A stretch of 64,000 bases of DNA from Siphonodentalium dalli (taxonomy: Eukaryota > Mollusca > Scaphopoda > Gadilida > Siphonodentaliidae), in NCBI GenBank assembly GCA_032622095.1, contig CP136062.1, positions 4,030,001 through 4,094,000 of the forward strand, read 5' to 3'. Under the pieces are notes generated by a model, which did not search any database, was not told where the DNA came from, and saw only the letters and a program-made list of their open reading frames with translations. A program made the translations under genes and the position numbers. Shown piece by piece: positions 46,934 to 58,863 of this stretch (position 1 is its first letter; each line of letters begins with the position of its first letter).

Positions 46934-47865
46934 CTAAGGGTAAAATGTTTTATGCACTTCCATGTCGTGACCCATGAACTCTGCCATAGTTTCCAAATCC
47001 TGCTTGCTGAGGTTCAATATCTGTGACACGGTCGCTACATGTTTCCTTAACTTTGTGCTGGTTATCGAACCAGGAAATTTTAAATCTGCTTCTTTAGAAA
47101 ACCTCCTCATAACGTCAGCACTTCTGATGCAATTTCGTGAATCGAAATTTGATCTAGCGAAAACATAAGGATTTTCATCATGAACTCCTGCTTCCGTTCG
47201 GAATATTAGCAACAAATCGATGCTCTGCTCACACCGCTTTGTAATTAGCATAGGAACAGTACGCCCCTTTTTCCCTCGTATTTCAACTCTGGAAAACATC
47301 GCACATAATGCCTTTTCCAATGGACTGAACGAGTCTTCTATCTCCTTCAAGGTTGAAGACTTAACTGTTTTGTTTTTGTATTGGTCAACTGTTATTCTTT
47401 CGGTCTCCCCTCCTCTCCGCCTGTTGAATAGCACAATTTCTGCCAATGTTATCTGACTCAATGTTTCCCAATGTGATTTGGAAAATGCTTCGTTAAGGGT
47501 ACTTTTGTTCAAGTCACTCATTTTCTATAAGTACGCTTGGAATTTCATGTCGTCTGTTATAGGGAGAACCTGCCCTTTGTTTAGTCTGTTTGATACCACT
47601 GTTTGCAATGCTGGACTTGACACTTCATCTTCCCATTCATTTTGTATAACTTCCAGGAAGCCTTCAGCGTCCTTAGCTCCATCAGGATTGCTTGACATAA
47701 GAGAGTCTGTCCTCTTGACTCGTGCACCTTTCTTGAGCTGATGTCAAAGTTTCAAAGCAAGCGAAGGATTATTGTATCTGTTCGTGTTCGGATTGTACTT
47801 GCACAAGATCCTTGTCGCTTGAACAATAACAGGGTATTTACTTGGAACTAGGATATCATTTATGG
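46934..47865 (-). pseudogene. Tyrosine recombinase catalytic domain, most complete copy
   Basis: Longest uninterrupted catalytic frame in the window (195 codons at 46934-47521). Box I arginine at R36 in NRRRGGE, LRKH at 159-161, G184-H185, and nucleophile Y194, giving the R...R-x-H...H...Y set of tyrosine recombinases (the usual first residue of HxxR is not H here). Upstream it continues through an in-frame TAG and the shared TGA to SKYPVIVQATR. The frame ends two residues after the tyrosine because of a breakpoint at about 46936. Crypton-type YR transposases are one possible home; classification needs a search. Confidence 0.8.
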
Positions 47866-47869
47866 TTAA

Positions 47870-49552
47870 TTCCACATTAAGGTTCCACTCACGTCAATTT
47901 TCAGTTTTTGTGTGGCCATTCTTAAATTGGTGTTAGTTAAATTGTCACATTGTCAGCTTTCTGAGACTGATTTTGATTTTTTTAACGCCACTTAGTTTTC
48001 GTTTTATGATTTCTCAAAGGGTTTGAATATTGAATTATGTTTTTGGGGCGTATTGGGTGTAATTTTTTTGTAATATTATTCTGAACCATAACTGGTGTAA
48101 ATGATAATGAAAAACACTGTAAGATGCATGTCATATGGTCAATTTGATTAACTCAATCATTTCTATAGGCATTCTCATGCGAATTGATTATTTTTTTAAT
48201 TTATATAGTAATATTTTTTCGTGTAACCTGTCACGAAATTGGTATATATATGTTTTTACTTGAAGAGATGTGAAATGTTTTATTGAGACCATGTCATATT
48301 TTTATCTTCTAGACAGGGGTAGAAACAAGAAGCAAAATATACTTGGTCCTTCCTTACAAAGAAAGTTCAGATAAAGAGACTCAAAATCTGTAACCTCTGT
48401 CACAAAAATAGTGAAAATGGCCAGATTCCATGTACAAAACAGTGAAAAGTGCTTGTCATAAAATGGTGGATACTAATACATACATGTACCACCAACTCAT
48501 CCACCCCCCCCCCCCCCACATTACATTCCAGATATCACTCGGCATGGCAAGTGAAATGGATTACACAGCTTATATAGTTAATTAGTAAATATATGACTCA
48601 AAGAACATTTGGAAAAACAAGCTTCAACATTTGAGAATTTCCTGACACTATCAAGCATTAAACAGCAAAGTTGCCACCAGACCTCATACCAGCATGATAT
48701 ATCATCCCAGATGTGATGGAATACTAGTAAACCACCATGGTTGCATGTATGAGTTTGATGGAATTCTTATATCCAAGGATGCATGTACATTAAGTTGACA
48801 TCGGTACGATGCATTCAATCTGAATACTTGGGCTCAATGGGTCGGATTAAGAGATTCCTGAATTTTCACAGATCTATACTTGAGTAAAGACCCCCCTCCC
48901 ATCATACAGTGACATCCAGCATATCAGTTTGATGGAAAGTACCCTGTCTTGATCAACAGTCGAGGGCTGTGAAGGGTTGAAGTGGAGTAAAAAAATTTAC
49001 ATGAACCTACCAAATATGTATTATGTGTTCTTTTTTAATTGAAGTTGAGGAAATTAAATTGATTGTGTTCTTTTTTAATTGAAGTTGAGGAAATTAAATT
49101 GATTCTGTTTGTTGAAAATACCTCTTCCTGTGATTTGTGGGAACATAACCGGTCACGAAATTACATGTGACCTCTGTCACGGAAAGATCACACATTAAAT
49201 CAATTATGTGGAGTACTACATCCTTAAATTCTTATAGGTATACATATCTAACAATATTCTATATCATTTTGCTATTTGAGATTTAGTGAAGGTTCAATGA
49301 TGAGATAGAATTTACAGGCAACATTCAGAGATTTCAAAAAGGTGTCTTTTTTCGTAACCTCTGTCACGGTTTACTTTCAAGATCTAATGCTTGAAAAAAT
49401 CAAAGTTTTCTTAAAATTGTATTCTTTTATACAAAAATATCGATATTTTGTTTATAAAAAACAATAAAAACCACTGTCTTATTATTCTATGATGGAAACT
49501 TCTTGGTGAAAGTTGTCAATTCAAATTGTGTGTAACCTCTGTCACGATGGAA
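47870..49552. mobile_element. 1.7-kb TTAA-flanked non-autonomous element (copy 2)
   Basis: Same insertion site as 36275-37980, with TTAA at 47866-47869 and 49553-49556. It differs by a ~60-bp deletion near 48415, a ~47-bp tandem doublet at about 49052-49110 and a C14 run. Same TAACCTCTGTCACGA repeats. Confidence 0.8.
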
Positions 49553-49556
49553 TTAA

Positions 49557-50205
49557 CCTTATACATTGTATATCTGGATCAACAATTCGCGTTTGAATGA
49601 GTAGCCTTGCCATTTCTCTCATCTTCTGACTTATATAGCTGTACAGATGGGGAAGATCTGAAATAATTTTATGATGTAACGATCATTTCGAGCGGCGATC
49701 GTGATTTCGTCGGACGCCATTCTCGTAAAAAACTTGATTCCTCAGACCATCGCTCGCAGTTGTTGATGATGGCAGAAGTCTTGCTCCTGACTGACTGTAC
49801 CCTTCTGTATGGAACCTCTCCTTTTCTCAGTGGACATTGTTATCTGTGGCGCCACAAACCATCCTTCAAGAAAAACGCTAAGCAACTTTCACATGGCAAA
49901 TAGTCTGATGGTGAAACATCTCCACTCATCTTCCGTGACCACACAACAAGCATTCCTTTGCCACTTTTCAACACATCCATGTTATGTTGCAAATCACCGG
50001 AATTCCGAAGTCTCAGGAGTTCATTTTTCTTTTCAGTCTAATTTTTCTCGAGATGCAGAATTGCTTTGATTTCCTTTTCACCACTATGGGGCCCAAAAAA
50101 ATGTTTTGTCAAATTCGTAAATCCATACTGACAAAAAAGGCAGAAGTGAATTTTACCCCAGCGTCTTTTTCCTCCGTCATTATTGCATGGCTGTACCGTG
50201 ATCAT
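49557..50205 (-). pseudogene. Tyrosine recombinase, N-terminal zinc-finger part (copy 2)
   Basis: Continuous with 46934-47865 once the TTAA element is ignored, so this copy shows the whole gene order. Same fingers as 26102-26649, plus a nonsense change near 50039 (a TCG codon of copy 1 reads TAG on the minus strand) and a deletion removing LGEKLFQRHAH. Divergent to the hAT-like fragment at 50372. Confidence 0.75.
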
Positions 50206-50371
50206 GTTCTGAGAAATTTCGGGGTTAACAGTGTGGTCTAGTCCTCGTTGTAAACTAGAACCCTGTGCCAGATGTGCCTCATTTCTGGGAGAGTTTGCAG
50301 CAGGAAAGGATTCTGAAATAGGCGCAAAAACTTGACATGTCCGATATATTTACGGAAAAAATCTGAAGAGG

Positions 50372-50578
50372 ATGTTAACCATTCTAACATCATACTATTC
50401 AGATGGAGAGGTTCGAGTTGAGCATCTCTGCTCAGTGGAAGTTATTAAGGTGGATGCTTTTTCTATTTACAATGCTGTGTGTGATATCTTTGACAACCAG
50501 CATATACCTTGGAAGAATTGTGTTTCGATTCTCCTTGACTCGTGCAATGTAATGCAATGCTTAAGCGCAAATAAATAA
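50372..50578 (+). pseudogene. hAT-like transposase, N-terminal fragment (copy 2)
   Basis: Same as 26818-27099 with the IPWKNCVSILLDSCNVM block; stops after SANK because of small indels. Confidence 0.6.
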
Positions 50579-51955
50579 TAAATTTGAAAAGGGGCTCCCA
50601 TATGTAAATGTATGCGCATATAAGTGTACAGTATACACTTAAGTGGATGATTAAATGAATAATCTTCAACTATTATGGCCGATTAGTCAACCTTCAAATC
50701 TCATAAAAAAAAATTACAGGGTAATAGGTCCCGTTGGTGGGTGTTTCGCAGGCCCCGAAACAGATTTTTCCAACATTTTCAGACATTTTGCTAAGTTTTT
50801 TTCCAAAACAACTTTTGAGACAAATTAGAGCTATTAACTCAAGTAAAAGCGTGAGAAACCCAAAGAAAGGCACATGTAAGCCTCATACAAGGAAGGGTGG
50901 CTCCCTGTATTTAGTTTATGTTGACAAATTTTCCCCTAACTTGCTGAAATCATGGGGTTGGTGTAGTTTCACAGGCGGAAAAAAATTGCAATCACAAAAA
51001 ATTCCATTCATATTTTAAAACACAGTTTCTAGGATATAGTTGAAGTTAATTGATAACAAATGAGGCCAAATTAAGAGATTTAGCTTGCAACACGCTGAGA
51101 CGCTAATTTCCAGTAACTCTATAATGTCCGCAATATCAGAAATCGTCTCAGGACAGACGAGTTACATATTAATTAGAAAGTCCTAGGACTGTGGCGACTG
51201 GGGTCTGTGGCCTTGTGTTCAACTTCGACATTAATTTCATTGATGAACTAACTTACAAATCATAATAATCATTTGATTATGTTGACAACAATGGCATCAA
51301 GGTCAATCGCGTGGACAAAGTCGGCCAGCATCCTAAAATCCTCCCACAATAAAACATAAACTCGATATTCCCGTCCTGAGGCTGAATAAGAATTAGGGCA
51401 TCTCAATTCTCTTTCAAATTCAATTTGTTTACGGACGCAGTAACCCACACATTCCTTGGAACAATCATAGCACGTAGATAAAATAAATCCAACCGCCTCG
51501 CGTGACGGCATATTGGAAAATTAATTTTCTTCCTTTGGTTCATGATCAGGTTGTGAATAGTGTTTTTAATTTTCATCCAATTGAATCTTTTCAATTGTTT
51601 GTTTGTAGCTATAGCACTCTCACATTCGGATTTCTTCAATTCTCTGCACATAGTGATGTTGGCTTTGAATATTGTTTTTAACAACTCCGTCTCCTGTTTG
51701 GTTAGTCAAAAAGTTCGGACATGACCCATTTTCTACAGGCCATAAATAGTCATTGGGAGCAACTCGCATACCAAATTTTTTGAATCCGTTCACAAATGTC
51801 AAAGTTGTAAGGCATTCTTTAGGTCCGCCCGCACGGCAACCGTCCCTCATCAAACCAAAACACAAATCAGTTGAATGTGCTATTAAATGTCCTCATAGTG
51901 GTGAACATCCATACAAAAAAATTATTCAAATTGGTTCATAAAAACAATATGTGAT
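50579..51955. other. Insert between hAT-like exons (copy 2)
   Basis: Counterpart of 27100-28825 without the 27144-27540 segment and with a contracted GC-rich run near 51830. Minus-strand frames at 51269-51865 are the same unidentified fragment. Confidence 0.5.
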
Positions 51956-52435
51956 ATAGTTGGAGTCAGAGCTACTATGCCCGAGAGGTTTATAAAACAT
52001 CGCTGGCTGTCTGTTTATGATAGATCAGTGGACACAGAGAGGTTATTCCCTGCCTTGCAAATTTTCTATTACGGATTTATCCATCAAAGTTTAAGAGCCG
52101 ACTACAAAGATGTGATAGATGAAATATATAAGACCTTGAACATCAGCAACGAGTCAAGAGCAGAAATAGAGAAAATGCATACAACACTGAGGAAAAAGAA
52201 CATGACGAAAGAGGGAACTGACAGAAAAAAGAGAGTTGTCGAGGTACTTTTCTTCACACAGGACAAGACTCAGCTTCAACTGGCTTTCTGTGCAAGTGTC
52301 CTGAGTATACCGGTATTGAAAGCATATGTCTGTTTATTTCAAACAAAGGACACATTGGTTCACCAATTGCATGATAAACAGCTGGACACCTTCAAGCAAT
52401 TTCTTTCCTGTTTTATAAAGAAACAAACATGCTGA
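51956..52435 (+). pseudogene. hAT-like transposase, central fragment (best copy)
   Basis: Longest version of this fragment: ATMPERFIKHRWLSVYD, then RKKRVVEVLFFTQDKTQLQLAF, and on to FLSCFIK, with no break over about 155 codons. After CFIK it departs from the conserved protein (KQTC-stop), the same breakpoint as in the other two copies. Confidence 0.75.
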
Positions 52436-52570
52436 GGTAAATCCTTCAGTCTGATTATAAGTATTACCTCATCATGTTGGTGTCATAAAATGTATGCCAC
52501 TTTTGAAAATTATGATGCCAAAAGTTCATCGTAGGCTCATAATGCTGTAAGGTTCAAAGTCAATTTTAAG

Positions 52571-52810
52571 TACCGTAAAGCGGGGTTACTTTGGCCCGCA
52601 GGGGTAACTTTGGCCCAAAAACAAAAAAGTGTTCTCAAACCGTGATACAATTAACAGTATACTCCCATTCTAAGAGTATACATCTTATTAACTTTATTCC
52701 AGTATTTTATTTACCAAGAAAAATGTTTTCTGAAGAAATTTGAGACAAAATGGATTCCAGGTAAGCTAAAATACTAGATGTAAACAAGTATTTCATAAGC
52801 GCTAAAAATA
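52571..52810 (+). mobile_element. Pogo-like DNA transposon, 5' stub (copy 3)
   Basis: CCGTAAAGCGGGG end at 52573 with its TA and the doubled TTACTTTGGCCC motif, truncated at about 52810 (after GCGCTAAAAATA). This ends the repeated mosaic. Confidence 0.85.
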
Positions 52811-53639
52811 TTACATAAACATTATTTTATGCTGTACCGAGTACGCATAACATTTAATCCCCACGTTGAGTAGTTGACACTTAATACTGAAGAGTGCATT
52901 GCATCACTATATATTAGCCCAAAGCGTTTTTATTCATGCTTCGCGTCAATTAGGCGACAACTAAATTAACGAGGCCATTATCCTAAAACAACAGTAAGCC
53001 GAGTCTCAGTTTTATATTTCTATAAATGATAGGATATTTTGTGTCTTTCCTCACACCTTAAAACTATTCAAACGACATCGTTACTCTCAACCACCCACAG
53101 TTAGTCCAAACATCATTCAAGTCAAAATAATAAGTTTTATAATCCATGTTCCCACACACTCCTAATGAAAATGAACCAATGTTATCTCCCCTGCTTGGGA
53201 ATTCCCCCAAATCACATTGGGAATACCGGAAGCATTGGTGGAATGTTCGTTCATTTTTACGTCTGTGATAAATTCTATTTTTTTTTAAATGCTTCCTCTG
53301 CTCTAAATAACTCTAAATCCAGGTCAATCTGTCATTTTGATGTTCCCTTACAAGTCACTGGAATAGGTGCGACGTATACAACAGAAAGAGCCAAAAGGCA
53401 ACCTTTTAAGCTTCAAAATTCAATGCGACTTATCCAACGATGCGATTTATCCACCGGCCGGTACGGTAAACATTTCTTTGTTTATGTATACATTTAAATA
53501 CATTTCTATGTACATAATTATCCAATGAAAAATTAACAATCTATATGAATATATATATATACTTTATGTAATTCATCTTCCATACTGCTCCTAGAGAGTG
53601 TTTATGTTAACAAAGAATCTGAATATGCTGTTACTTTAG
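52811..53639. other. Single-copy stretch
   Basis: No supported gene. The open frame near 53165-53497 has no recognised features. An AT run lies near 53551-53562. Confidence 0.4.
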
Positions 53640-53700
53640 CTGCTATAAAGGAGGATGCAGGGTTGATAGAGGGACACGGGCTCTGCTCAGCAGGAAACCT

Positions 53701-54475
53701 ATGTTTCTGTTGTCACGGGATGCAATTGTGCCCATGCCTGAGCTTCTATATGTTATTCCGGTCATCGCTGATATGATAGAGACCATTCTCAACCAACCAG
53801 GGACAATCGATCCGGATCCTTCTCTGCTCATTGGGTTAGCTTTTTATGCCGTGAACTTGTGGGTCTTGGTCCAGAAGAAGTATGAAACAGATTCTGCAGT
53901 CTCTGATATCATAGACCCTGAGAAAACTGTTAATGAATTTGGTAGAGTTGTTCAGATATCACCAAGCCATATTCCCCCATTCAAACTATTTCTTATTTAC
54001 TTTACTTCATATTCATTTCTTCTCAAATCTGTTCATTACTTTCAATCAATCATGCCTCAATTGTTCTTTATCTTTATCATCTTAACTAGGGCTTGCCACG
54101 TTAATTGCTAATTCTCCAATTAAGCTTCATATAACTTCCACAGGCGGAGACAGGGACGCCGACAACACCAGTGACGTGCCTGCCGCCAGCTTCGCAGTGG
54201 AGCTGGATTCACCACCTTGCCAGTTTCCACCAGGGGCGGATTTCACCGCCCCTGCGACGCCGTTGTATATCGAGAGGCCGGCGTCGCCCACGGATGCTGT
54301 GATAAAAGCTCAAGAAGAAAAGGACACATTTTGGGAAGATCAAAGAAAGAGGAAAGAAGAGCACAAACGTAGAGAACAACAACTACTCCAACTAATGCAG
54401 CAAGCTAGACAAACAACATCACCTCCATCTTCTAGCGAGAAACCAAAATCAAAAAGAAGGAAAAAGAATAAATAA
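53701..54475 (+). CDS. Two-exon 3' part of an unrecognised gene
   Basis: Exon one is open from at least 53623 to a donor at 53941 (GAATTTG|GTAGAG), and exon two starts after TATAACTTCCACAG at 54144 and ends at the TAA at 54473-54475. The phases match (one base carried over, giving glycine). The predicted protein has an LLYVIPVIADMIETIL segment, then VNLWVLVQKKYETDS, and in exon two a proline-rich part and a strongly basic, coiled-coil-like tail (RKRKEEHKRREQQLLQLMQQ) ending KSKRRKKNK, which could be a nuclear localisation signal. An A-rich 3' flank with AATAAA follows. The 5' end is unknown and no domain is recognised. Confidence 0.45.
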
Positions 54476-55599
54476 AAAAATAAAAATATATATTTTCTTT
54501 CATGTATTTCTCAATTAAAGGCAAAAATACATGAGGGGTTAAGAGGAGGACCAATCGGTCCTTCTGAAGATCCCGGGGTTAGCCCCCCCCCCCACAAAAT
54601 CAAAATTACGCGTAAGTTAAGTAATTCATCTTTAGACTTCACTCTTCACGGCACCCGGTTCTTATTCCCTCTTTACAGCACCCGGATTATATATTGCATT
54701 TCAACGGCACCCGATAGACTGTTCAATACTTGTGTACCTAATATATGCTTGGAATTCAACAATAAATACTGTTATTACTATATGTCTGGAGTCCATTGAT
54801 CATCTTCATATCAAACCTACCAGAGCTAATTGACCCTGTGATATCAAATTCTAGTCCGTGTTACAGAAAATCAATGAAGACTGCAATCAGACAGCAAAAA
54901 TTGTTGATAAACTCGTTCAGAATTCGTTTCGTACCCGGGACGAATCGACGAGATCCCTATTTCACTACACTTCTATTAATATATAGACGTGTTATGTCCA
55001 TGAAATGCGAATGTTTGTTTCGATCCACTGTATTGAAACATTGATTATGCAATAGAAGGGGTATATAAGGGAACAGTCGCCACGGGCCTATATAAAACTT
55101 CTAAAGTGAAAGGCAGTCACGATAAATTTGACCGTGTTCCTCACAACTTCTTTCATATAGCGCGCATGTAAACTCATGCGGTCGCGGATTTAGATATGTA
55201 CGGTACCAAAAAAAGATGGGAAATAATAGGCGCACGGGTATATAGGCCTACTTGTATATGACATTAATTAGTCTGACATCGTAACAGTAGGCATATATAT
55301 GTCTGGACACCAGCTGGCGACCGGCGAAGACCATTCCGCGTCAACACAAATTGTTACTCGACAGGGTTTACAATGCAACAGCCCACTCGAGACACAGGCC
55401 TGGGAGAGTCTGATCGATGTGTCCAATGCGGGGAGCTTGGGGTGAAATAAAGTCGTCCTGAGAGACTGCTACAAGACAGTTACTCCAATATGCTCTGCGT
55501 GTACATCATCTGGTCTAACCCCAGTGGTAGCCAGGCCCTGTGGAAAATATGCCTGAATAAAATGTGTAACAACAACCTTAAGTGTTTTAATTTCTTCTC
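54476..55599. other. Non-coding, with a minor GGCACCCG triplet repeat
   Basis: C-run near 54582. Three copies of a (C/A)(G/A)GCACCCG element lie about 40 bp apart near 54650-54710. Otherwise no gene. Confidence 0.4.
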
Positions 55600-55899
55600 A
55601 AATCCAATTTGGCATCAACACATGCCATGGGAGCCATGCAAAAATTACTGATGAAAACTCAAATTTAACAAATGAGTAATGTTGCTCGATCATGAATCGC
55701 AGACAAATATTATCCCAAAAAGTTGCCAAGCCAAAATAGGTTAAACAAGAGGTACGCTGTCGCGTGGCATTTGCCCCCGACCGTAGCAATTCGGATAAAG
55801 CAAGGACGAAACTGCGGATATCTGAGGAGGTCTATATGACCATTCCAAAAGAAGTTCGTACAGAAATGTTGACTAAAAACCCCAAAACAAGCGATCCGG

Positions 55900-56475
55900 A
55901 AACCCAAAAAACAAGCGAAAATTCAAATTCAAAGGGCCATAACTGTGGCAAAAATCATCAGATCATACCCAAATTCGCACTTGACATGTATTTTCATATA
56001 ACTGATCCACAAAAATACGGGATTTGCAATCGTACCACCAAAGCTCACGCTATCATCTGGAAACCCAAAAAACAAGAGAAAAATTGAATTTTCTAAGTAA
56101 AAAAAGGGCCATAACTCTGGTGAAAATGGGTGGACGAAACCAGCGCTATGCATGTAGCTGTTCCCCCATGCTGCTCTATCACCATACCAAATATCAGCTA
56201 AATCTGCCCAGCGGTTGCTGAACAATAATGTAAAATGTTTGTACGGACGGACAAAATTGAATTTTCTAAGAAAAAAAAAGGGCCATAACTCTGGTAAAAA
56301 TGGGTGGACGAAACCCGCGCTACGCACGTAGCTGTTCCCCCATGCAGCTCTATCACCACACCAAATATCAGCTAAATCTGCAAAGCGGTTGCCTAACAAT
56401 AATGCAAAATGTTTGTACGGACGTACGGAGACGTCGACTATATACCCGCCGACTTCAAGTCGGGGGCATAATAAA
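55900..56475 (+). repeat. 'gggccataactctg' repeat with 163-bp tandem doublet and terminal hairpin
   Basis: A block with AAATTGAATTTTCTAAG, GGGCCATAACTCTGG and AATGGGTGGACGAAACC recurs at 56092 and 56255 (period 163 bp). A degenerate version precedes it. It ends with a TACGGACG run and the hairpin GACTTCAAGTC inside CCCGCC...GGGGGC (56444-56467). Repeats of this type are abundant in bivalve genomes. Confidence 0.7.
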
Positions 56476-57840
56476 AGGCCGCTCGGCCACAGCCCACATG
56501 TGATCAAAAAATATAAACGACGTTGGAAACCTGCAGGAATCTGTCACAAGGCAATATCGCGAGGATCAGCAGGAGAGAGTTAATTTCTTCTTGAAAACAC
56601 AAACTTCAATTCGATAGTCGTTTGCATTGGGATTAGAACTGTTACGCAACTTGTGGAATGCCAAACATCAGTATATCAGTGTCATAGGGTTACTATGGGT
56701 CCATTTATATATTATGTTTGATTCCAACAATCCATTATCTTATTGTCACAATATTGTTGTGTCCAGAAGTAGAACAGTAACTCCATTTCAGCTGATGTTA
56801 GGTTTCACTGTGATAAATACATGTACCCCCCCCCCCCCCCCCCCCCCCGAATAAGAAGGGATGTTTTGTACTTAATTATAAATACGTTTGTTTATCTTTC
56901 CGATACTAAATAGGGTGCATAAATATATAGAAGTATACCGTTTTATTTCCCGATCTACATGTACCATCGTCGTCTCTGAATGGTTTAAACAATATTTATT
57001 TCTACCCTCAATTAATACATATATACATGAAACAAGACATTGATCATTGTGATTTATATGACAGGTTAGAATAGAAGAGGGTGAAGAGGACCTAACAACA
57101 AGCGGGTCACCGCTTATCTGAAGTTATCTCCTCAGAAAAGAAAAGCATGCAGAATAGTATAATGATACCGCGGTCTTTTAGCGGGCACCGCATTAATTTT
57201 GTTGAATACCGCAGTGATTTTCATGGAACTCTTTGAGGGGAGGTATTTACTCACATATACTTGTTCGCGTTAACAAGCGGTATCAGTACCGCAGTATTGG
57301 AGGATTTATATATTAAGGGTCAGGGAGGGGGTGTAACTGGAAAAACTGTTCTGTCTATCTAAAATTACAAATAACAGCACATAAGTTGACCCAAATCTGA
57401 AACATCCAGTAAAAACATTTGTGAAAATTTTTGCCATGAAGCGAAGGTGAAGGCCTTATCAGTCTATGGGATATACGGAAGTAAATTCCGATCAAGTAAC
57501 TGCCGTAAGCCGGATGACACTGACAGGACGGTCGCTTGACTGGGGATAATTAATTAATGTAAATCCCGGTATTTCGATGTCTTCTGGTGCAGGAGTTGGA
57601 AACATATCCACGTCGACCTCGCAAACGAATCTGAAATGTGATGTTTTGCGCACTCTCTTCCAGTTATTTGCTGCGCGATTCAAGTTAAAGATGCTATTTA
57701 CATTCCACTCAGACTTACCTATAATGTCCCCCACAGTGTCCCCACAGTGTCCCCCAAACCGGTGGCTTCATTTGGAGTGGAGGCTTTGTAGAAGTATACT
57801 ATATGGATAAGTCAAAATATAACCTCAAATTGGCACAAAA
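56476..57840. other. Non-coding stretch with C22-type run
   Basis: A C homopolymer occupies about 56827-56848. Near 57170-57300 are several TACCGC/GCGGTA motifs in both orientations. No supported gene. Confidence 0.45.
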
Positions 57841-58415
57841 TGAATAAAATTACAAGAAAAATTTAATTTTCTAAGTCGAAAAGCCAATAACTCTGAGAAA
57901 AATCATCGGTTCAAACTCAAATTCGAACTTGTCAGACCTTTATCGTGATATGACTGATCCACATAAAAACTGTATATGCAATTAAAGGATCCAAACTTGA
58001 GATATCATCCAGAAACCGAAAAAGTGAGAAATTTTCTAAGTAAAACAAGTCGAATAAGGGGCATAACTCTGCCAAAAATGGTCGGGCAGAACCCAAGTTC
58101 GAACTTGACCTGTGTTTTGCTGGGAGAAAGTAAGATACCAAATTTGGTTTGAATCCGATTAACTCTACTAAAGTTATCATCTGGAAACCAACTTTCAGGG
58201 TTTTCCAAGTCAAAAAAGGGCCATAACTCTTGCAAAAATGGGTGGGGCAAACCCATATTCGAACTTGACCTTTATTTTGGTCTGATAAACCCACCTATGA
58301 AATTTGCTTTTGATCTAATAACCGAAACTAAAGTTATCATCTGGAAACCATTTCTAGACAGACGGACGGACACCGGCTATTTTAATAGTCCCCTGAAATT
58401 TTTGTTTCGGGGGAC
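57841..58415 (+). repeat. Second 'gccataactctg' repeat block with terminal hairpin
   Basis: Related to 55.9-56.5 kb: repeated 'ATAACTCTG(C/A)(A/G)AAAAATGG' units, 'CATATTCGAACTTGACC' units and 'AAGTTATCATCTGGAAACCA' units, roughly every 120 bp. It ends GACGGACGGACACCGG followed by the hairpin TCCCCTGAAA...TTTCGGGGGA (58389-58414). Confidence 0.7.
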
Positions 58416-58863
58416 AAAAAACAAAGTTTACCTACCTACCGACCCAACATTTTTGGGACCCCGTTAGCGGAAACACAGGTATTTTTTTTTTAGGCCTTAC
58501 CATGCAGAACGACAAGGAGGACCAGATAATATTTTCATCCATTATGTTCGTGGTATTAACTGAGTGTAAGGCTTGTTACATTGAAGATCTTTATGAAATT
58601 CCCGTGCCTTCTACTAACTTTAACAGTCCCGTGTGTATTGGTGGGGGGATTTGATATTTAGTGCACAGTAGTGGTAATTGAATGTCTTTGCCGCGGATAA
58701 TACATCTACTTGTTGTTAATAATATATTTTTTGTGAAGATAATGGGCGCCGGACAAACTGACTGACGATAATAAGGCGGCACCGGTCATCTGTGTATTTG
58801 GCTCCGTCAATGACCGTGTCCGACCTCTTATATCCAGGCTTGTCCATACCAGTTGAGGCCTAA
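58416..58863. other. Non-coding; contains a CCTACCTACC motif
   Basis: TTTACCTACCTACCGACCCAACATTTTTGGGACC at 58429-58462 resembles the end of the ~1-kb element at 34208 (written here as landmarks: CCTACCTACC then a CCC...GGG hairpin). No gene. Confidence 0.4.
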
